A DNA stretch of 64,000 bases from NCBI GenBank assembly GCA_019057475.1, contig DXJO01000018.1:62001-126000 (forward strand), read 5' to 3'. Below are positions 51,585-61,203 of the stretch, one piece after another. Source of the DNA: Candidatus Thorarchaeota archaeon (GTDB taxonomy: Archaea > Asgardarchaeota > Thorarchaeia > Thorarchaeales > Thorarchaeaceae). The translations under genes were made by a program, and so were the position numbers. The notes beneath the pieces were generated by a model. The model was not told the origin of the DNA. It saw only the letters and a program-made list of their open reading frames with translations, and ran no database searches. Each line of letters begins with the position of its first letter. Position 1 is the first letter of the stretch.

Positions 51585-52176
51585 TCAGGTCACTCATTCG
51601 ACCTTAATTAGGTGCTCTGTTAATGCATCCCATCTGGATAACGCGCAGCAGACGTGGACCAACCATGCGAAAATGAAGAAGGAAAAGGTGGGCACAGTGA
51701 TCAACAAGCAAAGCGACGCTTGCCGCGCCACCACCATATCTATTTCGCGTCGCCTTCCGATGTACTCATTTTGGAGTACGCGCAAGACTCTCAACCGCAC
51801 GCCATAGTTGATGAATCGGCTTGTTTACGATACCTGTGCCCTTGCTAGAATGCACCTATGTCATTGCGCTTTATGTCCTTATAGCTTTTGGTTCCTGCCT
51901 GGTTCCCCCATTCTTGATGGCGGCGCTAAGCTCAGGGTGTCCGTCTGCAATGAAAAACTATTAGGATATATTATGTTTGGCCTCTATTGTATAAAAGTCA
52001 TCCGGGGGTATGCAGGTTCTGGGGAAATTAATTGGTTTCACAGTCTGCCGACACATTGCCGCCATTATCTGGCAGAGGAGGCAATAGAGGAAGTACGGAA
52101 TCGAGAACGCACGAGTGAATGGAGAGCATGACGCGGATTCGTGCCCTTTCTATATCCAAAGTAAGCATTATCGTGT
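51585..52176. other. Gene-free stretch
   Basis: No supportable gene. Frames at 51594-51800 (minus) and 51808-52131 (plus) lack ribosome sites and protein-like composition; the former overlaps the promoter of the secreted protein gene. Confidence 0.4.
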
Positions 52177-52332
52177 ATGACTGAATGGACATCAGCAAAG
52201 CTGATTCGTTTCGTCCGGAGCCAGCTCGAGAACAACCAAGACCTTGATGTCAGACCGAACTTCGAGGTCCATACTGGGATCCTGATTCGTCAGGGCAACA
52301 CCGAGTGGAGACTCAACCTGGAATCAATTTAG
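52177..52332 (+). CDS. Small hypothetical protein
   Basis: A 51-residue frame from ATG to TAG (MTEWTSAKLIRFVRSQLEN, later VHTGILIRQGNTEWRLNLES) with balanced, protein-like composition. A TATA-like TATATCC at 52151-52157 lies about 25 bases before the ATG, as expected for a leaderless archaeal transcript. The family is unknown. Confidence 0.45.
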   Translation: MTEWTSAKLIRFVRSQLENNQDLDVRPNFEVHTGILIRQGNTEWRLNLESI

Positions 52333-52415
52333 TGACCCTTGGCAGATCGATTACTAAATCACTTCATTGCCGCTTCGAATCGACGTTTCGGATATGAGCT
52401 CTAGCACAGTACTAG

Positions 52416-53852
52416 CTAGATTCTCCGAGAAGACAGTGTTTCATAGTACTTGCAGACCCCAGAAAGTGCACCAACTGCCTCACTGATGTTTCTGAAGACG
52501 GGCAATCCTGCTTCAACGAACTTTTGCCATGCCGTTTCTCTTGCCTCAGGGTATGCTACTTCCGGTATTGCCACCAGAACCGGCTTCTTCTCTTTCTCCA
52601 CGACTTCGCTTCCTGCTTCAGCCATGATTTCCCACAGACCCTCAACAACGTCAGCGGCTCCCATGATTGAAGCAACTTGATGGATGTTATGAACGTCCGC
52701 CTGCAAGATGATTGAATCGAACGCGGGGTCTGCACCAGCAACACGGATTGCTTCTGCCATTGTTTGGTCGTTGTAGTAGTCTGCGGCGAGATCAATAGGA
52801 TTCGCTACGGAATTACCAACGCCTCTTACCAGGGTTCGCAGCTTTTCGACAGTTTCGGGCGAAGAGGGGGGTACTCGAAGTCCACGATCTACACACAGGT
52901 CAGTGTAGATTACACTGGTTCCGCCGCTTATTGCAATGATGCCAACGTTCGATGAGCGTGGTTGAGGACTTTTCGAGAAAACACTGAGAGTCGCTTCTAG
53001 GTCTTCCAATGTGTTAACTGCGACAACGTTTGCCTGACGGAATGCCGCGTCCCAGATTTCGTCCCTGCCAGCCAAGGCGCCTGTATGAGATGAAACCGCT
53101 CTGGACCCCTCAATCGAACGTCCGCCCTTAACAGCAACAACAGGCTTCTTCTCAGTAATTCGCTTGAGAGACTCAAGAAGGTGTTTTCCATCACTTGTTC
53201 CCTCAATGTACACGCCCACGACATCCGTTTCTTGGTCTGTTTCGAGGTAGTCGAGAAGCTCAGAGGGAGAGATATCCACTGCATTCCCAAAGCTGAACAT
53301 CTTGCTGAAGCCAACGCCCGCGTGCACAGCTGCTGTATAGACTGTAATCGCAACACCGCCGGACTGTGAAACGAATCCAACATTTCCTGGAAGTCTATCC
53401 ACTGTTGGCATGAACGCAAAGCCAATCTTTGGATACATAAGCCCCATGCAATTCGGTCCAAAGACTCTGAATGGCATTGAGTGAATGAGGTCTTTGACTT
53501 CCTTCTCGCGCTGCCTACCCTCCTCCGTGCCGAGTTCTGAGTAGCCGCTTGTGAAGATAGTCGCTCCTTTTACACCCTTCTGGGCGCATTCCTTCAGTAC
53601 TACAGGGACTGCTCTCAACGGCACTGCAAGGATGACATAATCAACAGGTTCCGGTATATCCAGAAGGCTCCGGTATATCTTATGGCCCAGAACCTCCTCC
53701 CCCGACTTCGAAACCAACCATACCTTGAGGTCGTGATCCCATTGAAGCATGGAATGGGGCCAATAGTAGCCCATCTTGGCTGAGACACCAACAATCGCGA
53801 CTGACCTGATCTCAAGCATCTCTGATATTTTGGGCCGAACTATGGAGTTCAT
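52416..53852 (-). CDS. ADP-forming acyl-CoA (acetyl-CoA) synthetase, alpha-type subunit
   Basis: A 478-residue protein with the CoA-binding domain (AIVGVSAKMGYYWPH), the succinyl-CoA-ligase-like flavodoxin domains (NVGFVSQSGGVAI, MFSFGNAVDISPSELLDYL) and the phosphohistidine loop VSSHTGALAG near residue 265. This is the alpha part of NDP-forming acyl-CoA synthetases, which conserve ATP when releasing acetate or other acids from CoA. The ATP-grasp beta part is not fused to it and not encoded nearby, so the partner must lie elsewhere. It stands alone. Confidence 0.88.
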   Translation of the reverse strand: MNSIVRPKISEMLEIRSVAIVGVSAKMGYYWPHSMLQWDHDLKVWLVSKSGEEVLGHKIYRSLLDIPEPVDYVILAVPLRAVPVVLKECAQKGVKGATIFTSGYSELGTEEGRQREKEVKDLIHSMPFRVFGPNCMGLMYPKIGFAFMPTVDRLPGNVGFVSQSGGVAITVYTAAVHAGVGFSKMFSFGNAVDISPSELLDYLETDQETDVVGVYIEGTSDGKHLLESLKRITEKKPVVAVKGGRSIEGSRAVSSHTGALAGRDEIWDAAFRQANVVAVNTLEDLEATLSVFSKSPQPRSSNVGIIAISGGTSVIYTDLCVDRGLRVPPSSPETVEKLRTLVRGVGNSVANPIDLAADYYNDQTMAEAIRVAGADPAFDSIILQADVHNIHQVASIMGAADVVEGLWEIMAEAGSEVVEKEKKPVLVAIPEVAYPEARETAWQKFVEAGLPVFRNISEAVGALSGVCKYYETLSSRRI

Positions 53853-54099
53853 GAGGATATCTCCGAGCTAAGCCTCGGGGACTGTCAATGCCGATTTAAA
53901 GACTACCGTCGAGGGCTATTCACCTGCTGCAGCACAAGGCTTTTCTTTGATTGAAACTCCGCAGGATTCGGTTGCTGAAAGAACCGCTAGCGAAAGACCT
54001 TAATGCTAGGTGAAATAAACTGGCAGTTCTGTAGGGTTCTGCGGGTCCTCAAGCGTTGCCCTTAGCTGTAGCATTGCAAAGAAACGGAGATAAAACTAC

Positions 54100-55911
54100 A
54101 TGCGCATATATCTTGATGCCAATTTCTTCATATCCGGATTCAGTGACAGACCTAAAGACGTACACGAGATCAAGAAGGCTGCCGATAAAATCGGGATGGA
54201 GCTCTGGATTAGCAGACAGGTCTTCCATGAGCTTCGTTGGTATCTTCGAAGAGAGGTTGAGCAAATGATCCAGATAGATGAAACTCTATCGAAGGATATC
54301 AAGGCGCTTATCGCAGACATCAACAGACCTGAGGGAGCACTCCCTCAACCCAATGATATGTCCCTCATCCTTGCTGCCATGCGCGTCAAAGGTTCCAAGA
54401 TTGTGACCAGTGACCTCAAACTCTTGAACACCATCGAGGACCTCAACATCGAGGTTGAAGGAATAGTTGGATCTGCTTTCGCCTTGCAGCTAATGGAATC
54501 GGTTGACGATGAAGGTCTTGTGAAAAAGCTCAGCACAATACGTGAGCGAATCTACACACAAGAAGTCAGATACAGCATATCTCGTCAGGAAGCCTACGAT
54601 CCAGTAACCAGAATACGCATTATCGAAGAACATGCTATGCGAGTTCTTAGAGAAGTGAAGCGGCCAGCTCGGGTCGATAAGTCTCTCTCGCAGGGCCAGC
54701 CCCTCTTTGTGCTCGATTTCCTTGAGGACATCAAGGCAGGTATTCCTACGATGTTCGATGACTTCAGAGAGATGAAGTACGATACACTAGCAAAAGAAAT
54801 CGAAGCTGTTCAGAACGAGATTGAACGCCTTCTCATTATGTCAACACTGACTGAATCCAGTGAAACCCACAAGCGACTTGTCACACATGCCGCTGACATC
54901 ACCTTATTTCTGTATTATTTAGAGATGCTGTGTCACCTGTACCGTGGAACCAGAGAAGGCATCAACGATGCCCTCGGAATCTCAGATGAGTCTTTCAGGC
55001 TGTTGATGTTCACAGGTGTGGAGAACGACGCTCTCAAGGCATCAGTTTTCTTCGTAAGAATCATCTTGGCACTCATTCTAGAGGATTATGAAGAGATTGA
55101 CTACTACTACAGTCTGTATGATTCAATGTTGGAAAGAGTGGGACTTGACGACATGAAAGAGACCTCAGAAGGGTTCTACATTACAATGCAGATTCTCAGG
55201 AAGTTCATGGGTGGATTCTCTCTGACACAGTCCAAGCTGCGATATCCTGATGTTACCATAGCCATGTTGAATGACATAGCAAAGTACAGCCTGTTGTTCG
55301 ATGACCATGATAATGCTTGGCAGCTCTCAGTCAACGCGTACAAAATAGGGGTGGCTTACGGAAAAGAAACTGGAGCATTGATGTCATTCTTGCAGCTCTA
55401 CAAGGTATCGTCTTCATCACACGATCGACTAAACCCCGCATTGGAGAAGATAGCAGAGCATGCTCTCAAGGTATTCGTAAAGAAGGGCTGGAAAACTGCA
55501 CAGATTACTCCGATACTGAATGAGATTCAGGGGAATATGCCTCCTCTTGAGGAGATGACAACCGAGAAGCCAGTTCCACTGGAGAAATTGCCTGAGTCAC
55601 TTCGAGGACGAATGGATGTTCTTGCGGCTTACGAGATTGATGGCGCGGATATCCTAGTTGTTAGGAACGATACACTCCAGGGGCGAGTAGGCATCCTTCT
55701 CGAGAAACACCCTAGCTTGAAGAACCTGAAGACTGGTCACAAGATTGCGCTAACAAAAGGTGATTTCAAGATTAGTAACGCTTCTCCGAATCTTGTCAAG
55801 AAACACTCTATCGTCCTAACTATTGTACCAGATGAAGGTTCAGAAATTTCTTACGAGGGCGAATACGGGTTTAGCTGCCTGAAAGTAGCAGCGCCCAAGG
55901 TGGAAGTTTAG
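54100..55911 (+). CDS. PIN-domain protein with long helical region
   Basis: A 603-residue protein. Residues 1-135 form a PIN nuclease domain: MRIYLDANFFISGF (first catalytic Asp), ISRQVFHELRWYL (Glu) and IVTSDLKLLNTI (Asp), so the metal site looks intact. The middle 350 residues are helical and TPR-like, and the last ~90 residues are beta-rich with paired Lys/Gly turns (KTGHKIALTKGDFKI), perhaps an OB or S1-like fold. PIN domains cut RNA; the added parts may select targets. It is followed by a two-helix membrane protein gene 23 bases downstream. I know no name for the full architecture. Confidence 0.78.
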   Translation: MRIYLDANFFISGFSDRPKDVHEIKKAADKIGMELWISRQVFHELRWYLRREVEQMIQIDETLSKDIKALIADINRPEGALPQPNDMSLILAAMRVKGSKIVTSDLKLLNTIEDLNIEVEGIVGSAFALQLMESVDDEGLVKKLSTIRERIYTQEVRYSISRQEAYDPVTRIRIIEEHAMRVLREVKRPARVDKSLSQGQPLFVLDFLEDIKAGIPTMFDDFREMKYDTLAKEIEAVQNEIERLLIMSTLTESSETHKRLVTHAADITLFLYYLEMLCHLYRGTREGINDALGISDESFRLLMFTGVENDALKASVFFVRIILALILEDYEEIDYYYSLYDSMLERVGLDDMKETSEGFYITMQILRKFMGGFSLTQSKLRYPDVTIAMLNDIAKYSLLFDDHDNAWQLSVNAYKIGVAYGKETGALMSFLQLYKVSSSSHDRLNPALEKIAEHALKVFVKKGWKTAQITPILNEIQGNMPPLEEMTTEKPVPLEKLPESLRGRMDVLAAYEIDGADILVVRNDTLQGRVGILLEKHPSLKNLKTGHKIALTKGDFKISNASPNLVKKHSIVLTIVPDEGSEISYEGEYGFSCLKVAAPKVEV

Positions 55912-55934
55912 AAACTCTCTTGGAGGTGATGACC

Positions 55935-56345
55935 GTGGACCCATTCATCGGGTTCGTAATTGTAATTGGTGTACTGATCGCAGCTGCGTTCAACTACATT
56001 TTGAATCGGGCTCCCGGTTCAGACCCTGAAGATTTTCAGGTTGGCCCTCCGCAGTTAGGAATCAGATGCGATTGTTTTCTTAATACGCTCATCATTGGAA
56101 GCATTCTGGTTCTCGCTCTCTCTGCTTCCTCTTATGTCTTCGAAACCAGAACTGAACTCCATATTGTAGGATTCATTGCATTTACTATCATCACTGCAGC
56201 GGGCATCTATGGGCGAACCATACGACATCGCGAGTGGAGAGAACTCGGGGAGATCCTTGAGAGAGCAGTCCCTAAGCCTCCAGACCGCCCTTATCCTGAA
56301 TCGTTTGATATTTTGATTGAGGATGAAGACGAAGAGTATGACTGA
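55935..56345 (+). CDS. Small membrane protein downstream of the PIN gene
   Basis: A 136-residue protein with three hydrophobic stretches: FIGFVIVIGVLIAAAF at the N-terminus, LIIGSILVLALSASSYVF and VGFIAFTIITAAGIY. A cytoplasmic, acidic tail ends in EDEDEEYD. GGAGGT lies 7 bases before the GTG at 55935, which I take as the start over the ATG two codons earlier. It begins 23 bases after the PIN gene, so the two may be co-expressed. The family is unknown. Confidence 0.65.
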   Translation: MDPFIGFVIVIGVLIAAAFNYILNRAPGSDPEDFQVGPPQLGIRCDCFLNTLIIGSILVLALSASSYVFETRTELHIVGFIAFTIITAAGIYGRTIRHREWRELGEILERAVPKPPDRPYPESFDILIEDEDEEYD

Positions 56346-56510
56346 TTCTAGAGAGTGTAGGCATAGTCCACTTCATTTTCTGCCTTCTCAATATACAGGA
56401 AGTTTTTGAAATTCTATAGGGCATTTCCTATATCACCTCATATTGAACGGAATTGCGTGAAGCCTTTGGACGGAAAAGCGTACAAAAAGACAATCGTGTT
56501 TGAATTGTTT

Positions 56511-56768
56511 TCATTTGTGTCTATCTTTTTTCTCTCTTCTTCTTGGCTCCTTAAATGTAGCAGTCCTCTTTCTCTCTTGTCGCAGACCTACTGGATATGC
56601 TTTTCCACGATTCACGTAGGAATAATCATAAGCTCGAATACCACCCATCCCATCAACGTTCTTCTCTGATGGTCTAGTAACTGTCGTTTTACCAGAAGGC
56701 CGACCACGACCATATGTTATACCCGCACAAAATACTATAACAAGAACAAGCAAGGCCAACTCGATCAT
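56511..56768 (-). CDS. Small single-pass membrane protein
   Basis: An 85-residue protein with one N-terminal hydrophobic helix (MIELALLVLVIVFCAGITYG) and a strongly basic tail (RQERKRTATFKEPRRREKKD). GAGG sits about 9 bases before the ATG. The basic tail may bind nucleic acid or acidic lipid. No family is recognised. Confidence 0.55.
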   Translation of the reverse strand: MIELALLVLVIVFCAGITYGRGRPSGKTTVTRPSEKNVDGMGGIRAYDYSYVNRGKAYPVGLRQERKRTATFKEPRRREKKDRHK

Positions 56769-57076
56769 CAGGATTCCCTCAATTCGCTATCTTGTAAACA
56801 TTCGTTGCCTCCTGCAACTCTTCAAACTTATTATGTGGTGACAGCCTATACAAGAGATAGGCAGGATAATATACGCGATAAACTATGTAAGTTTTGCCTT
56901 CAAATTCCAAAAACTCTGGAACCTTGGATGCTTTCTTATTCTAATATCCTTCCTATATCTAACACCCAAAAAATAGCCATTTGTAAGTAATCACTTAGAA
57001 AGCGTCCGTTCTCAGACATAGTTTCAACGCGTATATGAAAGTCCTGCATAGAAGAAGACGCATAATCTGTCAACCT
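56769..57076. other. Gene-free stretch
   Basis: AT-rich and without a supportable gene on either strand; probably the promoter region of the minus-strand small membrane protein and the end of the cupin transcript. Confidence 0.4.
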
Positions 57077-57451
57077 TTACCTTTGGAAACTTGTCATCTT
57101 GTCGTCTTTCAGGTTCGGGAACTTAATTGCTATTACGACCACATCGTCCCCCTGGGGGGTCTCAAACCAATGAGCCTCTCCGGGCTCCACAAGCACCACA
57201 TCTCCTTCATCGACATCAAGGAGCTGATCTCCTACTCCCATCTTTGTCTTATTCATGATGATGAAGATCTCTTCAAGCGTTCCGTGTGCGTGGGGATCTG
57301 TCTTCATTCCTCCTGGAATCCTTACATAGATGAAGCCACCATTTTGCAGGGATTTCTTGAACTTGACATCTGCTACATACTTCCTGCCGTAACCTGCCAG
57401 TCCAATCATCTCAACATCCGATGCACGCCAAACCTTGACCAAGAATCTCAC
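57077..57451 (-). CDS. Cupin-domain protein
   Basis: A 124-residue single-domain cupin. Motif 1 reads KTDPHAHGTLEEIFIIMNKT (two His and a Glu as metal ligands) and motif 2 reads VDEGDVVLVEPGEAHWFET (third His), so the metal site is complete. Such small cupins act as isomerases, dioxygenases or ligand sensors; nothing indicates which here. The start appears to be GTG at 57451. A small gene with a strong ribosome site ends 58 bases upstream on the same strand. Confidence 0.85.
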   Translation of the reverse strand: MRFLVKVWRASDVEMIGLAGYGRKYVADVKFKKSLQNGGFIYVRIPGGMKTDPHAHGTLEEIFIIMNKTKMGVGDQLLDVDEGDVVLVEPGEAHWFETPQGDDVVVIAIKFPNLKDDKMTSFQR

Positions 57452-57509
57452 AACCGTACATTTGAGTCTAATAGAATGCCACGAGTAGAAAGGAAGCTCA
57501 CCAGTATGC

Positions 57510-57638
57510 TCAGGAGAGGTTTTTGTTGCCGGGGTCTATCTTCTGCTGATCGAGTTCGATAATCTCTGGAAAGTCATTGAACTTCTCACTCGCTGTGGTT
57601 CCTACACGTAGTATGTGCTTGTTGAACTTACTCTTCAA
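57510..57638 (-). CDS. Small protein upstream of the cupin
   Basis: A 42-residue frame from TTG (MKSKFNKHILRVGTTASE, later DFPEIIELDQQKIDPGNKN) to TGA. A perfect GGAGGT ends 8 bases before the TTG, which is strong support for translation. It precedes the cupin on the same strand. It has no recognised family. Confidence 0.55.
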   Translation of the reverse strand: MKSKFNKHILRVGTTASEKFNDFPEIIELDQQKIDPGNKNLS

Positions 57639-57839
57639 CTGGTCTTACCTCCCGGCGGTAGACATTCCTCTTCAGGGAGGGTCGATTGCAGCGGACTGCC
57701 TATATCACTTGCGGAAGAATTGCGATAGAGTTGAGAGCTGCGGAGACCCCAGCTCAACATAGTAGCCTATTTAGCCTCCCTTTGAGAAAGGAGTTGATGT
57801 AGTTCAATGTACCAGACATCAAGGCGGTGACACTTGGTT

Positions 57840-58343
57840 ATGGCGATGAGAATCATATCAGTGATTGGCGGGGCGGACAGCAATCAGAAAACCCTAAAGC
57901 TTGCTGAGAGCATTGGAGAAGAGATTGCGAGGAGAGGTATCGTTCTCCTATGCGGGGGTCTCGGAGGAATCATGGAAGCAGCATGCAAAGGCGCAAAGAA
58001 GCACAATGGGCTCACGATTGGAATCCTGCCAACAGACGCCAAAGAACATGCGAATCAGTACGTCGATATTGCTATACCCACAGGTCTGGGTTATGCTCGC
58101 AATTTCTTAGTGGCCAAGGGTGGGGACGGAGTAATAGCTATTGATGGCTCTGCCGGAACGTTAAGTGAGATAGCCATCGCGTGGTTCTCTGACAAGCCGG
58201 TTGTAGCGCTAGCTCCAACCGGTGGATGGGCTGGAGAACTTGCAGGCAAGAGAATCGATTCGCGTCGTTCTGACGTCATCCATTCCGCATCAACTCCTGA
58301 GGAAGCAGTCAACGCTGTGTTCAAAGCCCTTGGCTGGGACTGA
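57840..58343 (+). CDS. LOG/lysine-decarboxylase-like Rossmann protein (TIGR00725 type)
   Basis: A 167-residue protein with the nucleotide-binding fold of the LOG/DprA-like superfamily: SVIGGADSN at the start, LLCGGLGGIMEAACKGAKK (the GGxxGxMEA phosphate loop) and AIDGSAGTLSEIAIAW (the GxxGTxxE catalytic loop). The PGGxGT form of true cytokinin-activating LOG is changed to GSAGT, fitting the TIGR00725 group, whose substrate is unknown. The ATG at 57840 has GGTGA 9 bases upstream. It precedes the phosphatase gene by about 10 bases. Confidence 0.88.
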   Translation: MAMRIISVIGGADSNQKTLKLAESIGEEIARRGIVLLCGGLGGIMEAACKGAKKHNGLTIGILPTDAKEHANQYVDIAIPTGLGYARNFLVAKGGDGVIAIDGSAGTLSEIAIAWFSDKPVVALAPTGGWAGELAGKRIDSRRSDVIHSASTPEEAVNAVFKALGWD

Positions 58344-58352
58344 TTCGAGGGG

Positions 58353-59201
58353 ATGCGTTCTGTGAAACTTGTCAAAGATGTTCTTGGAGGAAAGAAGGAC
58401 ATCTCGGCAGAGAATGTCAAACAGCTTGTCGGAATGATGTGCGATTTGTATGATTCCCAGCCTAATGTGATAGAGATTCCTGAAAGACGCGTGATCTTTG
58501 TTGGCGACCTTCATGGAGACCTCGATTCTGCTTTGGCGGTCCGAAACTACTTCCTAAAGTCGAAGGACTACTCCATGATCTTCTTAGGGGATTACGGCGA
58601 CCGGGGACCAGCTCAAGTTGAAACGTTTAATCTCGTTATGGCGCTTGCACTGCAATTTCCGGACCGTGTCGTAATGCTCAGGGGCAATCACGAGTCAGAT
58701 GAGGTTGCTACAAGGTACGGCTTCTATATGGACATCAGTCGTAAGTATTCTCACTCCATGTACGAGCATTATCTGAACGTGTTCACGGTTTTACCTCTTG
58801 CTGGATTTAGCAGCAATGGAGTCTTCTGTTGTCATGGTGGTGTTCCAGAAAATGTCACCAGTCTGAGCCAGATTCTTGCAATCGATAGATGCTTCCCCAA
58901 CTTCCCGGATGATATCGCCTTTCAGATGGTCTGGAATGACCCCAAGGACCGTGACTTCGATTTCAGACCAAGCTGTAGAGGTAAGAGAATGAAGTACTTT
59001 GGCCAGGTCGCCTTTGATAGGTTTGCGGCTGACCTAGGCATAGAGCTCATGTTAAGAAGTCATGAGGTTTTTGAGGAAGGTTTCAAGATCTTCTTTGGAG
59101 GAAGGCTATTCAGTGTATTCACTGCAACAGCCGGAGGGGCAGTGAAGCCGAAAATGGCACGACTGAAGGATGACCTCATAATCAAACCTGTTCCGATATG
59201 A
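58353..59201 (+). CDS. PPP-family (PP1/PP2A-like) Ser/Thr protein phosphatase
   Basis: A 282-residue phosphatase carrying every PPP motif: FVGDLHGDLDS, FLGDYGDRGPAQVET, LRGNHESDEVA, a CCHGGVP histidine and LRSHEVFEEG. These residues bind two metals and remove phosphate from serine, threonine or sometimes tyrosine. The sequence is close in layout to eukaryotic PP1/PP2A catalytic subunits, a feature also found in archaea. GAGGGG abuts the ATG at 58353; a GTG at 58362 has a better 9-base spacing and could be the true start. It lies directly after the LOG-like gene. Confidence 0.9.
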   Translation: MRSVKLVKDVLGGKKDISAENVKQLVGMMCDLYDSQPNVIEIPERRVIFVGDLHGDLDSALAVRNYFLKSKDYSMIFLGDYGDRGPAQVETFNLVMALALQFPDRVVMLRGNHESDEVATRYGFYMDISRKYSHSMYEHYLNVFTVLPLAGFSSNGVFCCHGGVPENVTSLSQILAIDRCFPNFPDDIAFQMVWNDPKDRDFDFRPSCRGKRMKYFGQVAFDRFAADLGIELMLRSHEVFEEGFKIFFGGRLFSVFTATAGGAVKPKMARLKDDLIIKPVPI

Positions 59202-59352
59202 GCGCTTTGAAAGATAGACAGCAATCAGTGCGAAGGAAAATCCCCGGCACAGGCATTGTTTATCGGCCCGCAGAATTTACTGAAACTATGGGCCGCGTAG
59301 AAGATACTAGTAATTAATGAAATAGCTCAATTGAAGACGGGTATGAAGTCTT

Positions 59353-59946
59353 ATGGAGTTTTCAAAACAAAAGATAGGAGCTCTTCTGATCTACCTCGGT
59401 GGAATCCAGTGGACTCTAGGATTGCTTCTTGCAGAAGCTTGGCATCCGACGTACAATAGCCGAATTGATTATGTCAGCGACCTTACTATAGGCCCTACAG
59501 CTCTAATATTCAATGTAACTGTATTTTTTCTCGGATTATGCATTGTTCTTGGGGCGTATCTCCTAACTGATTCATTCAGATTTCGGCTACTGACTTTGTT
59601 TCTGTACTTATCAGGAATTGGTGCAATGGGCGTTGGGCTGTTCTCAATAGACACGCAACCTATACACAGTATCTTCACACTTCTTGCGCTTCTCTTTGGA
59701 GGGCTTGCAGCTCTTGTTTCATTCAAGGTTCAGAAACCTCCCATCTCATATGTTTCAGTCATTCTTGGTCTTGTTTCATTGGCTGCAACATTTCTATTCA
59801 TGCCTTACTTGGGTCTACCAGTTGGATCTACTGAAACCTTTCTAGGTATGGCAAAAGGTTCAATGGAACGATGGGTAATCTTCCCGGTCATAGCTTGGAT
59901 TATTGGATTTGGAGGATATCTTTCAAATCAAGATCCTGAGAGCTGA
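59353..59946 (+). CDS. DUF998 family membrane protein
   Basis: A 197-residue protein with six hydrophobic helices and the DUF998 outline: GGIQWTLGLLLAEAWHP after the first helix, YVSDLTIGPTALIFN, then LFSIDTQPIHSIFTLLALL and a final RWVIFPVIAWIIGFGGYL. The function of the family is unknown. It stands alone with its own promoter region. Confidence 0.8.
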   Translation: MEFSKQKIGALLIYLGGIQWTLGLLLAEAWHPTYNSRIDYVSDLTIGPTALIFNVTVFFLGLCIVLGAYLLTDSFRFRLLTLFLYLSGIGAMGVGLFSIDTQPIHSIFTLLALLFGGLAALVSFKVQKPPISYVSVILGLVSLAATFLFMPYLGLPVGSTETFLGMAKGSMERWVIFPVIAWIIGFGGYLSNQDPES

Positions 59947-60108
59947 TTCATGGCTTTGCCAGTGTTTCCTACACTTCGTAAGAATAACCTTCAATATGAC
60001 GATGGTTCACATTGAGGAAACTTCTTAACGTCTTCAAATGGCAAACATATTCGTGGGTGTTTTATAGGCCGAGAGTGCCGTGAGTCTTCGCCCTAGGATG
60101 ATACAGAG

Positions 60109-61191
60109 ATGCCAAAGGTAGCCGTCGTCAAGACCTCTCCAAAAACAGTCTATGATGACATTGCGCGGCTTATGGATTTCGCGGACTATGACAAATTCGT
60201 ATCAAAGGATGTCATGACGACAATCAAGCTCAATCTCTCTTGGAGCAAATTCTACCCAGCATGTTCAACGAATCCCTACATCTTCGATGGTTTGTTAAGA
60301 AAGCTCATCGCAGATGGCTTTGATAATCACAACATTCAAGCTGTTGAGAATGAAACAGTTGTGACCAACATCTATGCAGGGACTAAGGGGAATAACTGGT
60401 ACCCGGTTATGAAGAAACACAGGATCAAGTTCCTGCCGCTAATCAATGCAACTTACGTTGATGTAAAGCTTCCAAGGAAGACACTTGTTCTCGAGGATAT
60501 CTTCGGTGAAATTATTGCTCCTAAGGAAATCTTTGGCACAAATATCATTCATTTACCAACGATTAAGACTCATGGTCATACTCAGATTACTGGCGCCCTC
60601 AAAGATTCCTTTGGCCTATATTTAACCAAGAACCGACATCTAGCTCACTTGAAGATACACGAAGTTCTAGTTGACCTTCTACTGCTGCAGAAGACGATTT
60701 CACATTCTGAGTTCGTCATTACTGATGGCAGTGTTGTTGGCGATGGACCAGGTCCGCGCACCATGGTACCCAAGATCGGGAACGTCCTTATAGCAACCAG
60801 TGATATGGTTGCTGCAGATACTGTTCAGACCCGCTTGATGGGCATTGACCAAAGATTGGTTCTCAAGCTTCAGATGGCCAAGGAGCTTGGCCTTGGGGAA
60901 TCTGACCCAGAGAACATCGAGCTTACAGGCGACTTTGAGTCATGGGATGACCTCCCGAACTTTCACCTTAGTCCGGGTAAGAGTCCTGTCATAACTTGGA
61001 ATCGAGGCTTCCTGAAGTTTCCAGGGATGGAAACATTCCTATTCAAGTCCCCGTTGATGTGGCTGCCCACTCAGCTGTCGGGTCTATATCACGACGCGTT
61101 CTGGCTGCCAATAAAGGGCAAGAAGTGGGTTCGTTGGTTCCTTGAGGAAACGGAGTGGGGTGAACTCTGGAAGTCTTACTCAACAGAATAG
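60109..61191 (+). CDS. DUF362 domain protein
   Basis: A 360-residue protein. It has the DUF362 pattern: VAVVKTSPKTVYDDIARLM, TTIKLNLSW, NIIHLPTIKTHGHTQITGAL (family phrase P-x-x-K-x-H) and FVITDGSVVGDGPGPR with VAADTVQTRLMG. No ferredoxin-type cysteine cluster follows, unlike some members. The family role is unsettled. It is the first of four closely spaced genes (next at 61204, 62167, 62834) that look like an envelope-lipid or polyprenol operon. Confidence 0.88.
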   Translation: MPKVAVVKTSPKTVYDDIARLMDFADYDKFVSKDVMTTIKLNLSWSKFYPACSTNPYIFDGLLRKLIADGFDNHNIQAVENETVVTNIYAGTKGNNWYPVMKKHRIKFLPLINATYVDVKLPRKTLVLEDIFGEIIAPKEIFGTNIIHLPTIKTHGHTQITGALKDSFGLYLTKNRHLAHLKIHEVLVDLLLLQKTISHSEFVITDGSVVGDGPGPRTMVPKIGNVLIATSDMVAADTVQTRLMGIDQRLVLKLQMAKELGLGESDPENIELTGDFESWDDLPNFHLSPGKSPVITWNRGFLKFPGMETFLFKSPLMWLPTQLSGLYHDAFWLPIKGKKWVRWFLEETEWGELWKSYSTE

Positions 61192-61203
61192 GAGAAGATT
61201 GGA

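Noticed and set aside
51594-51800. 68-codon minus-strand frame with one hydrophobic helix
   Set aside because: It covers the likely TATA box of the following secreted-protein gene and lacks a ribosome site.
51808-52131. 107-codon plus-strand frame
   Set aside because: Cysteine-rich, irregular text with no motif and no translation signal.
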